Virus record (IMG/VR): IMGVR_UViG_3300027747_000103
Span: 1-46,356 of that record
Strand: one strand, 5' to 3'
DNA from: a virus
DNA: 46,356 nucleotides
In this document: positions 14,601 through 23,404 of the stretch, piece after piece
How the letters are laid out: each line of letters opens with the position of its first letter
Position numbering within the stretch: the stretch's first letter is position 1
Notes under the pieces: generated by a model
What the model was told of the DNA's origin: nothing
Seen by the model: the letters and a program-made list of their open reading frames with translations, nothing else
The model's database searches: none
Program-made: the position numbers and the translations under genes

Positions 14601-17242
14601 GCTGCTACCCTCTTTTTGTTCAAAACATTGTGCAAGCCTAGTGTATCTAGGCCGTGAGAGGCTTTAATTACACCACCTTTTTTCTTTCCAAGGCTACTTA
14701 ACCCGTAGGCCGCAGTGCCAAGACCCGCAAGCTGCGATATCCCACTAGGCGCTGCTTGATACTGGGTTGTAGTCTGCCCCGGCACCGCATACCCACGGAG
14801 CAACGCGTTAAATGCATTAAGGTTTTGCATCGGCTGCTGCTGCGCCTGCGCATAGTTGTTAATCGCATTGTTGATGTACTGCTGCATCTGGTTCTGCTGT
14901 TGACCACCAATCTGGTTCTGCAAGCCCAATATGCCCGTCTGGGCTGCAAGTTGAGAATTACCAAGATTACCCAGTTGCCCAGCCATTTGGCCCGCTGTAC
15001 CGTATCCGGCTTGTTGGGCACCGACCCCCGAGAGTCCTACGCCAGCGCCTTGCATACCTTGTGCCGTGCCTTGAAGCCCAGTCTGCGCACCTTGAAGCCC
15101 ATATTGACCGGCATTAATAGCCTGACCAACACCTTGGAGTCCAGTTTGGGAACCTTGCATACCAGCTTGAGAGCCTTGAATACCTTGTGCCGTGCCTTGT
15201 AGCCCAGTTTGTGTACCTTGAAGCCCATATTGTCCAGCGTTAATAGCTTGACCGACACCAGATAGCCCTACACCCGCGCCCTGCATACCAGCTTGAGCGC
15301 CTTGGATACCTTGCGCTGTACCTTGGAGTCCAGTTTGCGTACCTTGAAGCCCATATTGTCCAGCGTTAATAGCTTGACCAACGCCCGAGAGTCCTACACC
15401 CGCGCCCTGCATACCAGCTTGAGCGCCTTGGATACCCAGCCCGGCACCCTGCATACCTGCTTGACCGCCTTGGATGCCGAGTTGCCCAGCGTTGATAGCT
15501 TGTCCAGCCCCTTGAAGCCCCAACCCAGCACCCTGCATGCCTTGTGCCGTACCAGCCAAAGACCTATCTACACCTGCAAGGCCAGCTTGTGAACCTTGGA
15601 TACCTGTTTGATACGCTTGGTTAGCGGCGTTAAGGCCAGCTAGTCCAGACTGCGTACCTTGCATGCCAAGACCGTACATCGCGCCAGCTTGCCCAACACC
15701 GGACATAGCATTTTGTTGCCCTTGTAGCGCAGTGCCAATACCTGATAGGCCAAGTTGCCCACCTTGCAGTGCAGTACCTAAGCCAGATTGAGCGCCACTT
15801 AAACCTTGTAGGCCAAGCCCTGCCCCGTACTGCATGTTTTGCTGGGCTCGGTCATACGCCTGTTGAGCGCCAGTAGCTTGATTTTGATTTTGCAATTGTT
15901 GCAGATTACGCTGCGCTTCAGCATTCTCAATAGCCTGCCGTGAACCACCAAAAGCACCAACATTTGCAGCCTGCGCACCACGTTTAGTTGAAGCAATATC
16001 GGCGTTACGTTGTAACTCTTGGTTCTGTATATCCGTTACATTTTGCGTGTACGGATTCATGTACTTTTGGTACGCGCCGGGGTCAGTAGCTTGCTGGGCA
16101 TAGTTTTGCCCTGCCGCAGCTTGTTGGCGTGCTAAATCTTGTGACTGCGCCGTAATGCCTTGGCCTGTTTGTTGGGCGTTTAACCCCATTTGCCCAATTT
16201 GCGAGGACAGGTCACCGTAACCTAAAGCCCTATTAGCCAGACCGGCAGCTTGGGAACCGTAGCCAGCGCCTTGCGCACCATAGCCTTGTGCTTGACCGGC
16301 TAAGCCAGCAGCTTGGGAACCGTAGCCAGCGCCCATACCACCATAGTTAGTGCCGCCCTGCATACCAAGTTGTTGGCCCATTTGCCCAGCCTGTTGGCCT
16401 TGCGCACCATAACCATACGATGCACTGCGTGCCGCTGCGGCATCTTGGGCTGCTTGAGTAGCTGTTTGCGCACCTATATTCTGGCCCTGTATGCCGGATT
16501 GCTGCCCCTGCATACCAGATTGAGCACCTTGCATGCCGTAACCATACGACTGGTTTTGCGCTATGTTGGCATTTTGATTGGCTTGGTCAGAGGCCCGCAT
16601 AGCAAGGTTTTGACCCATAAGCCCAGACTGTTGCCCTTGCATACCAGCTTGAGAGCCTTGTGCCCCATAACCATACGACTGGTTTTGCGCTATGTTGGCA
16701 TTTTGATTGGCTTGGTCAGAGGCCCGCATAGCAAGGTTTTGACCCATAAGCCCAGATTGCTGCCCTTGCGCACCATAGCCCGCGCCCTGTGCGCCGTAGC
16801 CATACGCTTGACCTTGTGCCATGTTGGCATTTCGGTTGGCTTGCCCATACGCTTGCTGCCCTATGCCTTGACCTTGCATACCAGACTGAAACCCAGCCTG
16901 CCCGTAGCCAGCACCTTGCGCTGCGGTATTTAACCCACCTTGCCCTGCTATATTAGCTAGTTGAGTAGCTTGGTTAAACTGCCCCGGCATCTGTAGGTTT
17001 GCAGCATTCCCTTGAACTTGTTGTTGCAAGGGGCTAAACCCGGCTACGTAATCTTGTGGGTTTTGGCTGTAAGGCGTAAATGGTTTTGTATTTTCTATCT
17101 TCCCAGTATCTGGATTTACATTAAACAACTGTGATGTAGCACCACCAAGTACTGTTTCAACTTGAGGGCGAAGCCAGTCAGGAATGTTTGACTGCGTAAC
17201 ATTTGTTTGAGTTGGAGCACTGCTGCCGCCGCCACCGCTCAT
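14597..17242 (-). CDS. Glycine/glutamine heptad-repeat virion protein
   Basis: 881 residues. An N-terminal segment (1-75) with PDWLRPQVE is followed by about 650 residues dominated by Gly, Gln and Ala. From about 540 to 760 the sequence falls in a 7-residue rhythm of the form xG(L/I/M)QGxx, broken by QAINAGQ units, with six heptads making a 42-residue super-repeat. An earlier block repeats with a 43-residue period. The C-terminus has a hydrophobic, Lys-rich end. Glycine every three to four residues is the pattern of glycine-zipper helices that pack in membranes or fibres. I infer a structural or ejection-channel role; the family is not one I can name. It overlaps both neighbours by four bases. 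Confidence 0.62.
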   Translation of the reverse strand: MSGGGGSSAPTQTNVTQSNIPDWLRPQVETVLGGATSQLFNVNPDTGKIENTKPFTPYSQNPQDYVAGFSPLQQQVQGNAANLQMPGQFNQATQLANIAGQGGLNTAAQGAGYGQAGFQSGMQGQGIGQQAYGQANRNANMAQGQAYGYGAQGAGYGAQGQQSGLMGQNLAMRASDQANQNANIAQNQSYGYGAQGSQAGMQGQQSGLMGQNLAMRASDQANQNANIAQNQSYGYGMQGAQSGMQGQQSGIQGQNIGAQTATQAAQDAAAARSASYGYGAQGQQAGQMGQQLGMQGGTNYGGMGAGYGSQAAGLAGQAQGYGAQGAGYGSQAAGLANRALGYGDLSSQIGQMGLNAQQTGQGITAQSQDLARQQAAAGQNYAQQATDPGAYQKYMNPYTQNVTDIQNQELQRNADIASTKRGAQAANVGAFGGSRQAIENAEAQRNLQQLQNQNQATGAQQAYDRAQQNMQYGAGLGLQGLSGAQSGLGTALQGGQLGLSGIGTALQGQQNAMSGVGQAGAMYGLGMQGTQSGLAGLNAANQAYQTGIQGSQAGLAGVDRSLAGTAQGMQGAGLGLQGAGQAINAGQLGIQGGQAGMQGAGLGIQGAQAGMQGAGVGLSGVGQAINAGQYGLQGTQTGLQGTAQGIQGAQAGMQGAGVGLSGVGQAINAGQYGLQGTQTGLQGTAQGIQGSQAGMQGSQTGLQGVGQAINAGQYGLQGAQTGLQGTAQGMQGAGVGLSGVGAQQAGYGTAGQMAGQLGNLGNSQLAAQTGILGLQNQIGGQQQNQMQQYINNAINNYAQAQQQPMQNLNAFNALLRGYAVPGQTTTQYQAAPSGISQLAGLGTAAYGLSSLGKKKGGVIKASHGLDTLGLHNVLNKKRVAA
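15045..15470 (-). repeat. In-frame tandem minisatellite, 126-bp period, coding for heptad repeats
   Basis: A block starting TACCTTGAAGCCCATATTG on the plus strand recurs at 15214 and 15340, a period of 126 bases (42 codons, six heptads), with related copies on both sides. Copies differ mostly at third codon positions, so the protein repeat is under selection and the DNA is not simply a recent duplication. Confidence 0.75.
16539..16756 (-). repeat. Two 89-bp identical direct repeats, 129-bp period
   Basis: Bases 16539-16627 are identical to 16668-16756; they encode the same 29-30 residues including QANQNANIAQNQSYGYG. Perfect identity over 89 bases, unlike the diverged copies around 15.2 kb, points to a recent duplication or gene conversion. 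Confidence 0.85.
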
Positions 17243-17670
17243 ATAAGCACCTCGACTAAAGTATTTCTGGGTTCAAAGTTGTAGCGTTTCCACAAGCGCA
17301 CTATGGCTGGACGCCCATATCCTTGTATTTTCGTTGCGCCACGTTGTTTTAGCAAGAGCTTTAGCTGTTCCATAGTGTCTTCACTTGATATAAGTTTTCC
17401 ACCAATGGTAGTTACAAACGCCACTCTATGCAGGGGGTAATTGATAAACGATACGGTTGCCGCCCCGTGGATTTTATTTTCTTCGTCAACGGCTACCAAT
17501 AAAAGCCATTGCCCAGCGGTTAAGAATGCTTGGATATGCGCCACGTTGTACGACTGTGCCCAGTCAGGAAAATCCCCACCCTTTTGCATAGCCTCTTCAA
17601 TGAAGGGCTGCACTACAGGCCAGATTTGCTGGATATGTTCAGTCTCAACGTGGCGTATAAAAAGGGTCAT
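17239..17670 (-). CDS. GNAT-like N-acetyltransferase fold protein of the ejection module
   Basis: 143 residues with the length and layout of a small GNAT protein: a first strand and helix (MTLFIRHVETEHIQQIWPVV), a central strand LLVAVDEENKIHGAATVSF like GNAT beta-4, and a C-terminal GYGRPAIVRLWKRYNFEP segment typical of the last helix and strand. The acetyl-CoA P-loop is not clearly conserved, so it may be a structural descendant rather than an enzyme. It sits between the 410- and 881-residue virion proteins with four-base overlaps on both sides, which argues for a particle-associated role. Confidence 0.6.
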   Translation of the reverse strand: MTLFIRHVETEHIQQIWPVVQPFIEEAMQKGGDFPDWAQSYNVAHIQAFLTAGQWLLLVAVDEENKIHGAATVSFINYPLHRVAFVTTIGGKLISSEDTMEQLKLLLKQRGATKIQGYGRPAIVRLWKRYNFEPRNTLVEVLI

Positions 17671-18899
17671 TCTTTATCCACTAAAGAAGTAATACCACCT
17701 TCTGCAAAATACATATTGCCCATACCAGTACCGGCACGACCATTGCCGCCCATACCGCCAAGACCAGCAAAAATTTCACTCATGTTGCCACGGTTTACCA
17801 TATCCATACCTTGCTGTCGCATTTGGCCTATATTATTTTGCTGTGCTTCCCATTGCGGGCGAGACATTTTTACTTCCTGCGTGGGGCTACTAGCATACGA
17901 TTCGTATGAAGGTTGTTGAGCTGGCCCACCGCCGTAACTTGATAGCCCATTTGGCCCACCACGGTATTGGTTCATACCCCCACCTTGAGAACTAGTAGGG
18001 GAGTAGTCTTGTGGTACTTGTGCTGGCAGGGTTTGCAAGCCAGCTAACATACCCGGGTAACCTTGCGGCATTTGAGTGGCTTGATTCATATAACTTTGCT
18101 GTTGTGGCTGCTGCATACCACCGTAGCCCCTACCCATACCCCTACCAAAAGGAGAGCCACCGCCAAAGCCACCATAGCCACCACCCATACCACCGTAACC
18201 TTGGTTCATACCACCATAGCCACCGTAACCTTGGTTCATACCACCATAGCCGCCACTAAACGGGTTATAGGGAGAAGGTTGTTGGAACCCTCGTTGTTGC
18301 CTCATCCCATACTGGCTTACATTGTTAGATGCGTATGGATTCCCATAATCTTGATATTGCCCACGATATATGGGTTGGAAGAACTGCTGGTTATTATTTT
18401 GACCCATGCCAGAACCTATACCAGCACCCATGCCAGCGCCACTTATACCCCTGCCAAAACCACTATCAAAATCACTACCACCTTGGGCTACAACATTTGG
18501 GTTCCCGCCATAACCCCCATTACCCATAAAACCGGGGCCACCGGGGCTACCAAAACCACCGCCCATACCGCCATAGCCAGCATTGGGAGCCTGACCAACA
18601 CCATACGCAGCATTACTTATCGAGGGAAAATTACCACGTATTGTGTTCCCAAACCCTACGCTGTTATTACCACCGCCTACACCAGCAGCGGCAGCGCCTA
18701 CTCCTGAACCAGATAGGCCACTACCTGTACCGGCAAAACCCATACCCCCACGAGCAGCACCACCTTCAGCACTACCACCACTTGGGGCACCGCCCATACT
18801 AGGATTACCCATCCCAGTACCGTAACCGCCTACCCCTCCAGCCGGAGCGCCATCACCGCCGCCACCGCCACCACCACCTGCACCGCCGCCACCAGACAT
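17667..18899 (-). CDS. Glycine-rich structural protein, ejection module
   Basis: 410 residues, about one third glycine, with Tyr, Met, Gln and Asn as the other main residues. It begins MSGGGGAGGGGGG and contains YGGMNQGYGG repeats near 225-260; the C-terminus has a Met-rich helix followed by MYFAEGGITSL. The frame is open to 18944, but ATG 18899 is preceded by AAGGAG at ideal spacing and starts right after the upstream gene's stop, so I use it. No enzyme motif is visible. Compositions like this suggest a disordered or fibre-forming virion protein. Confidence 0.62.
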   Translation of the reverse strand: MSGGGGAGGGGGGGGDGAPAGGVGGYGTGMGNPSMGGAPSGGSAEGGAARGGMGFAGTGSGLSGSGVGAAAAGVGGGNNSVGFGNTIRGNFPSISNAAYGVGQAPNAGYGGMGGGFGSPGGPGFMGNGGYGGNPNVVAQGGSDFDSGFGRGISGAGMGAGIGSGMGQNNNQQFFQPIYRGQYQDYGNPYASNNVSQYGMRQQRGFQQPSPYNPFSGGYGGMNQGYGGYGGMNQGYGGMGGGYGGFGGGSPFGRGMGRGYGGMQQPQQQSYMNQATQMPQGYPGMLAGLQTLPAQVPQDYSPTSSQGGGMNQYRGGPNGLSSYGGGPAQQPSYESYASSPTQEVKMSRPQWEAQQNNIGQMRQQGMDMVNRGNMSEIFAGLGGMGGNGRAGTGMGNMYFAEGGITSLVDKE

Positions 18900-18909
18900 A
18901 GTATTCTCC

Positions 18910-20043
18910 TTATGCGGGCAAGTACTTGCCTGCGTTGATTTCACGCCCCTGCTTGGGGTTACCTGTTCGTGCTTTACGCACCCGATTCATCATTGCGTAT
19001 AGCTGTTTTGCACCGGCATCTGAGGAGCCATTACCCAAGTGAGAAACGACATCGGCAGGGACTACGAACTCTTCATTAGCTAACCTTGCAGGTTGCTTAT
19101 CGGCAATAGTAGCAGGGATATTATCCGACATTCCATCCCCCGGGCCTTTGAGCATGCGCCCACCATCAGAATAGCTACCAAGATCAGCAATACCACCGCC
19201 AGCATAACGAGGAGATGGCGCGTCTGTAGGTCTGTAAACACTAGGGTCATACTTAAAAAAGCTCAATGGCCCAGTGTATTTTTCAGGGGTATACCCCGCA
19301 CTTTTTGGTGCCGCTAACGCAGCAAGACCGACAGCACCCGCACCGCCATACAACAATTTTTTAGACGCTGGTAGGGCTTTCCACTCTTTTGCTAAATCTT
19401 GCATGAAGCCAGATTCTTTACCCGCTGCGGTAGAAGAAACGGAAGGGAGCGTGGAAGCGCCGGGTTTAAGACCGCCAATACCTAATTCTTCTGCACCAGC
19501 GCCAGAAGTTAAACCTGCCTGCGGGGCTAATGATGTAGAGGGCATACCAACTGGAGCGTTAGCAATGTTCATATTGCCTGCTGTACCAGAACCCAAAGGA
19601 GGAGTTGAACCAGCTAACATTTGGTTAGTGTTGAAATTTGCCCCGGGGACATCTAAAAAGTTTGTGCCCGGAACTCCTGTAACCGGCATAGGCGCTGCCG
19701 CTGGAATACTAGAACCAGCTTGCATTGGATTAAAAGAAGCACTGGAAGGCAGGCTTAAACCCGGAGTAGCAGCTTGTGTCCCAAGACTAAAGTTACTAGC
19801 GGCGGCGGGGTTAAACATATTTGCTTCTGGTAGAAGGCTAGTAATGCCGGGAGTTGTAGCAGCTTGAGCGCCTAGACTAGTTGTCGTTGGGGCCGCAGCA
19901 GCACCGGGCATAATACCGTTACTAATGCCACCCATTAGGCCACCTATCAGCGCACCTTTAAGTGGGTCACCACCAGTAAGAAGGGATGAGCCACCGCCCA
20001 TCGCTGCGCCCATCAGGGCTGTTTCCATTAATCCACCGTCCAT
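18910..20043 (-). CDS. Putative virion protein with conserved phage C-terminal motif
   Basis: 377 residues. The N-terminus (1-55) is Gly/Ala/Met-rich with two hydrophobic stretches that could enter a membrane; the middle is Pro/Ala/Thr linker. The C-terminus from about 285 has YAGGGIADL, then GPGDGMSDNIPA, a stretch with EEFVVPADVVSHLGNG, and a final helix. This C-terminal arrangement is common in structural proteins of environmental phages, as I recall it. The start follows AAGGAGT. It is the first of the run of ejection-type genes downstream of the putative tail nozzle. Confidence 0.6.
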   Translation of the reverse strand: MDGGLMETALMGAAMGGGSSLLTGGDPLKGALIGGLMGGISNGIMPGAAAAPTTTSLGAQAATTPGITSLLPEANMFNPAAASNFSLGTQAATPGLSLPSSASFNPMQAGSSIPAAAPMPVTGVPGTNFLDVPGANFNTNQMLAGSTPPLGSGTAGNMNIANAPVGMPSTSLAPQAGLTSGAGAEELGIGGLKPGASTLPSVSSTAAGKESGFMQDLAKEWKALPASKKLLYGGAGAVGLAALAAPKSAGYTPEKYTGPLSFFKYDPSVYRPTDAPSPRYAGGGIADLGSYSDGGRMLKGPGDGMSDNIPATIADKQPARLANEEFVVPADVVSHLGNGSSDAGAKQLYAMMNRVRKARTGNPKQGREINAGKYLPA

Positions 20044-20059
20044 AACAGACTCCTTAAAA

Positions 20060-20362
20060 CTATACTTTTACTTTAAGCACGTTACCCGCAGAGGTATCAT
20101 AATATATATCCCCCACCCGCAAATTGGCTGAATCTGCCTGTGTCGGCAAACTTGGCGTTGTTGTACCCGCTGTGGGGAAAAAACTTAATCCCGCCACAAT
20201 GTCTGTGCCGTTACGCTGCGTACTAGCCACCATCGGCCCAGCGTTATCTAGCTGGTTAAAGTACAAACGCAAAATGTTTGTTATCTGGTTTATGAGCGCC
20301 GGGTCGTACTCATTGCCTATTGCAGCGGGTAATTTGGGGGCCGTTACATTTTTTTGTGCCAT
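20060..20362 (-). CDS. Small conserved phage protein, likely virion-associated
   Basis: 100 residues: a short polar N-terminus, a helix around INQITNILRLYFNQL (24-38), then beta-type sequence with VGDIYYDTSAGNVLKVKV at the end, like the phage 'displayed on a web of strands' domains that end many fibre or neck proteins. Its start overlaps the stop of the 699-residue gene in TAATG, so it is translationally coupled to the putative tail nozzle. Function unknown; an accessory to that protein is a reasonable guess. Confidence 0.62.
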   Translation of the reverse strand: MAQKNVTAPKLPAAIGNEYDPALINQITNILRLYFNQLDNAGPMVASTQRNGTDIVAGLSFFPTAGTTTPSLPTQADSANLRVGDIYYDTSAGNVLKVKV

Positions 20363-22461
20363 TACCTACGCCCATCCAGTCTCATATCAATACGGGGAAA
20401 GCCAAGTTGCCATTGCGTACCAAGCGTGTTAGACGTAATCTGCATCTGCATTTGGCGACCGCGAACCCTGATGTATATTTGTCCGGTAAACTCATCGACG
20501 TTAATAACCGAAGGAGCCGTGCCGTTGTATGTAACCCCAGCGCTGCCCGACTGTGTAATGCCAGAGCCTGAATTATTTAATCCCTGAAGGTACATAGTTA
20601 CGGCGGGAGTTGTGCCGCCGGTTGATCCACGGAAAGTCAAATCGGGAATCATGCGGTACACAAACGCAAAGTTGTGCCCATCTCCAATATCGTACTGGGA
20701 AGATGTAATAGACGCAGCAATAGCTGTTGCGGGGAAAGAAGTGCCGTCGTCTACCCCATTCTCATGTTCAACAATGTTGTAGCTGTAAGTAGCCGCAATC
20801 GGGTAATTGCGCAGGCCGGTATCTAACCAAGCCGTACGGGCCATTGTGCCGTACTGCCAAATATCTTCTGTGTAGTTGTAGATAACATATCTATCAACAG
20901 TTGTACTGTCTGACGAACAGTAAAACCACCAGACTTCATTAAAACCTTCATTGGTACTACCAAATACTTGTTCAGATTGCGCTAGGTTTATATCACTATA
21001 AATATATTGACGTAGATCGCAGCGAAGGGTTTGGACACGACCATCATATTTGTAGAACTTATCTACGCCCATCCAGTAGCTAACGCCAGAAGCCATAGCC
21101 GCAGCGTTGGGGCCAATGATGGATATGTTGTCTGCAAGAATCTGTGAACTCCAGACATACGGCGGGCCAAGGTACTGCAAGGAATACAGGGAGGAATCTG
21201 TCCACACCAAAATCTCTTGACGGCTTTGTAAGGTAGTAACAATCTTAGAGCCGTGAGACAAACGCACGCTACCAGCTTGATTGGTAATTGATGGATACCA
21301 TGTAGTCAAAGATTCTTGATCTGACCAGCGAATAAGCATGGGGTCAAGCGTAGTGCTACCGTAATCGTTTGTACCAAACACAAGTAGGAACCGGCTGGCA
21401 TCAGATACAGTAAACGTGTTTTGATAGAGCGGGCAGTAGCCATCAGACCCCGCAAGGCTAGACAACAGAACCCCACGGGGAGAAATGGACTGCGTACCTG
21501 AACCAGCAGAAGAGGTGTTAATCAGCGCCCCAGTTGGGGTAAGGGACAAATTAAATGAACTAGAAGATATATACCTTACGTAGTAGGTAGTTCCCGGCAG
21601 CAAACCTGTAGGTAACGCTCCAGTTGTAGCCAGCGTGATGGGTGTTAAATCTGCAAGGCCCAAGCTACATGTTACAACACATGGAGTAGCGTTAGAAATT
21701 GAAATTGTTGTAGCCTGATACCCAACAGTAGCATCCCAGTAGTACAAAGGAAACCCACGAGGGCCGTAGACTAGATTTTGACCCCAGTTAACTTGGTTCC
21801 AAATACGAATGCCTGCGGCTGCGGGAGCAACCGATTGACCAATACCCCATGCGCCAGCATTCCAAGGGCCTGCGCCCCAGCCATCAGTAGGGACGTATGT
21901 AACTGAACCTGTTGTAACTTGGTAGACAGCGTAAACAGTACCGCCACCAGTAGTAGAAGAAGATGCTGTGCCTGCAACACGAATAGTATATGTAGAAGAA
22001 GATACGTAGGTAAGCTGGTATTCACCAGATACCGTAATGCCACCTACAGCAGTCCCGCCGTAAAAAGTAACGTAGTCATTGTCTGAAAAACCCGGCGTTG
22101 CCGTTACTGTTACCGTCGTGTACCCGCCAGAATTGGTTGCCGTGTTGGTAGCAAATGGGTTAGTCAGTGTGTCGCGTGTACGGATTGGGGTGACGTCATA
22201 ATACGCGCCGCCGTTTTCAATATAGAACTTTACCGAAGTACCAATACCAAGCAAATTCTGCCCTGCCAGCGTTACCCAGTTCCACAAGGAGCGGCATATA
22301 CCTAAGAATGTAGCCGCTGAAATACGTTGCCAGCCACCTATCTTCTCGGGCGTACCTTGACGAAACCGCACCTTGTCGGACTCATACCAACCGCCTTCGT
22401 TGGTGTACCGAGTGTTTTCCCGGTTAACCCCCGGCTTGAGTTGGAGCTTTTGTAAAGGCAT
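20362..22461 (-). CDS. Putative tail-nozzle/stabilisation protein (beta-propeller-like)
   Basis: 699 residues, almost entirely beta-type with many Thr, Ser, Tyr and Trp. The N-terminus (MPLQKLQLKPGVNRENT, then WYESDKVRFRQGTPEKIGGW) and repeated W/Y-rich strands fit the long beta-propeller proteins that form the tail nozzle of short-tailed phages (T7 gp12-like) or packaged-DNA stabilisation proteins (P22 gp10-like). A region near 100-190 and 255-320 contains two inserted-looking beta domains with 'FSDNDYVTFYGG' and 'LLPGTTYYVRYISSSSF' patterns. It starts after the endolysin gene with a 14-base gap. Assignment rests on the gross pattern and gene order. Confidence 0.6.
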   Translation of the reverse strand: MPLQKLQLKPGVNRENTRYTNEGGWYESDKVRFRQGTPEKIGGWQRISAATFLGICRSLWNWVTLAGQNLLGIGTSVKFYIENGGAYYDVTPIRTRDTLTNPFATNTATNSGGYTTVTVTATPGFSDNDYVTFYGGTAVGGITVSGEYQLTYVSSSTYTIRVAGTASSSTTGGGTVYAVYQVTTGSVTYVPTDGWGAGPWNAGAWGIGQSVAPAAAGIRIWNQVNWGQNLVYGPRGFPLYYWDATVGYQATTISISNATPCVVTCSLGLADLTPITLATTGALPTGLLPGTTYYVRYISSSSFNLSLTPTGALINTSSAGSGTQSISPRGVLLSSLAGSDGYCPLYQNTFTVSDASRFLLVFGTNDYGSTTLDPMLIRWSDQESLTTWYPSITNQAGSVRLSHGSKIVTTLQSRQEILVWTDSSLYSLQYLGPPYVWSSQILADNISIIGPNAAAMASGVSYWMGVDKFYKYDGRVQTLRCDLRQYIYSDINLAQSEQVFGSTNEGFNEVWWFYCSSDSTTVDRYVIYNYTEDIWQYGTMARTAWLDTGLRNYPIAATYSYNIVEHENGVDDGTSFPATAIAASITSSQYDIGDGHNFAFVYRMIPDLTFRGSTGGTTPAVTMYLQGLNNSGSGITQSGSAGVTYNGTAPSVINVDEFTGQIYIRVRGRQMQMQITSNTLGTQWQLGFPRIDMRLDGRR

Positions 22462-22475
22462 TCGTCATCCAATTT

Positions 22476-23000
22476 TTATGCAAGCATTGAAGAAGCTGCC
22501 GTCTGTACGTGAGCGACCCGATTTAACCAGCCTTTCAGAAATTTCTGCTGGGTAGGGTTTTTCTCGGCTAGGCTATTGTAGAACGCTTCTTTCTGCTGAG
22601 CAAATTTTTGCAGGATATCTGTTGGGGCAGCCTTGGCTACCAAAGCCATTGTGGCGGGACCAATAGCGCCATCAGGCGTAGCCCCCACGGATTGTTGAAG
22701 GAACTTGGCAGCGCGTCCGGGGCCAGCGTTTACAGCAAAATCAAATACAGCATAGTCCACCCCTTGTGGTAGGTCGTCACCACGCACCTTGTCCCAGCAC
22801 ATTTTTTTGTAAAACGGCTTTACGTCAGAGCGGGTTAAGGCTTTCATTTCGCCCGGCTTAATTGGTCTACCTAAATACTCACTCCAAGCGCCAATCGTTA
22901 CGCCAAGGTTGGTTTCCCCGCCAGCGTCATCTTTATCCCAAGCGTATCCGCCCTCGGATTGCATAACTCGGTCAAAAGACATATCAAAGTTGATGTTCAT
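22476..23000 (-). CDS. Endolysin, GH108-family N-acetylmuramidase
   Basis: 174 residues. The N-terminal domain has the GH108 pattern: FDRVMQSEGGYAWDKDDAGG with the probable catalytic Glu16 in SEGGY, then TNLGVTIGAW. The C-terminal part VGATPDGAIGPATMALV is the small peptidoglycan-binding domain usually fused to it. No signal peptide is visible, so release must need the holin encoded just upstream, whose stop overlaps this start as ATGA. It would hydrolyse the glycan strands of peptidoglycan at the end of infection. The length matches the family well. Confidence 0.88.
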   Translation of the reverse strand: MNINFDMSFDRVMQSEGGYAWDKDDAGGETNLGVTIGAWSEYLGRPIKPGEMKALTRSDVKPFYKKMCWDKVRGDDLPQGVDYAVFDFAVNAGPGRAAKFLQQSVGATPDGAIGPATMALVAKAAPTDILQKFAQQKEAFYNSLAEKNPTQQKFLKGWLNRVAHVQTAASSMLA

Positions 23001-23404
23001 TTTGCTGCCACGCCTTGAATTTTTTCAGCAGTGCGCATACCGCCCAAGCCCAACATGCCCAGCAGCAACGGCATCATGGTTCCGGTGTCCATAGTGGGGA
23101 ACTTGACCGGATGACCTGCCAGCGCAGAACCCCATTCAGCTAGTGGGCCTACGACGAACTGCACAGCGAACCCAGCGCCGCATATCCACCCAATAGCCGG
23201 ACGCCAGCCGGAGACAAAGATACTGGAGCTTGCCGCCTCAATCTTGTTAATGTCCATTTGTCCCGCAATCTGGGTTAACTCACCAGACTGTTGGAGTTTC
23301 ATTAACTCTAGCTTGGCATTAGCCGCCTGTGCGGGATCAGGGAAAACCCTATCAAAGACTTTGCCGCCGATGTCAAGCAGTGCGGATACTGGATCAAGTG
23401 CCAT
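22997..23404 (-). CDS. Holin of the three-transmembrane (GTA-holin-like) type
   Basis: 135 residues. The N-terminal 60 residues are a polar helix with DPAQAANAKLELMKLQQSGEL, typical of the Holin_3TMs family. Hydrophobic stretches follow at about 62-86 (GWRPAIGWICGAGFAVQFVV) and 105-122. It would form pores in the inner membrane to release the endolysin. It starts 11 bases before the stop of the preceding two-helix membrane protein and its stop overlaps the endolysin start, so the three genes form one translational unit. Confidence 0.8.
   Translation of the reverse strand: MALDPVSALLDIGGKVFDRVFPDPAQAANAKLELMKLQQSGELTQIAGQMDINKIEAASSSIFVSGWRPAIGWICGAGFAVQFVVGPLAEWGSALAGHPVKFPTMDTGTMMPLLLGMLGLGGMRTAEKIQGVAAK

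Noticed and set aside
15045-16760. CRISPR-like regular repeats
   Set aside because: Repeats are in frame, encode a Gly/Gln heptad pattern and have no unique spacers; they are coding repeats.
17441-17919. Plus-strand frames opposite the GNAT-like gene
   Set aside because: They contradict the tightly overlapping minus-strand genes and have no coding signals.
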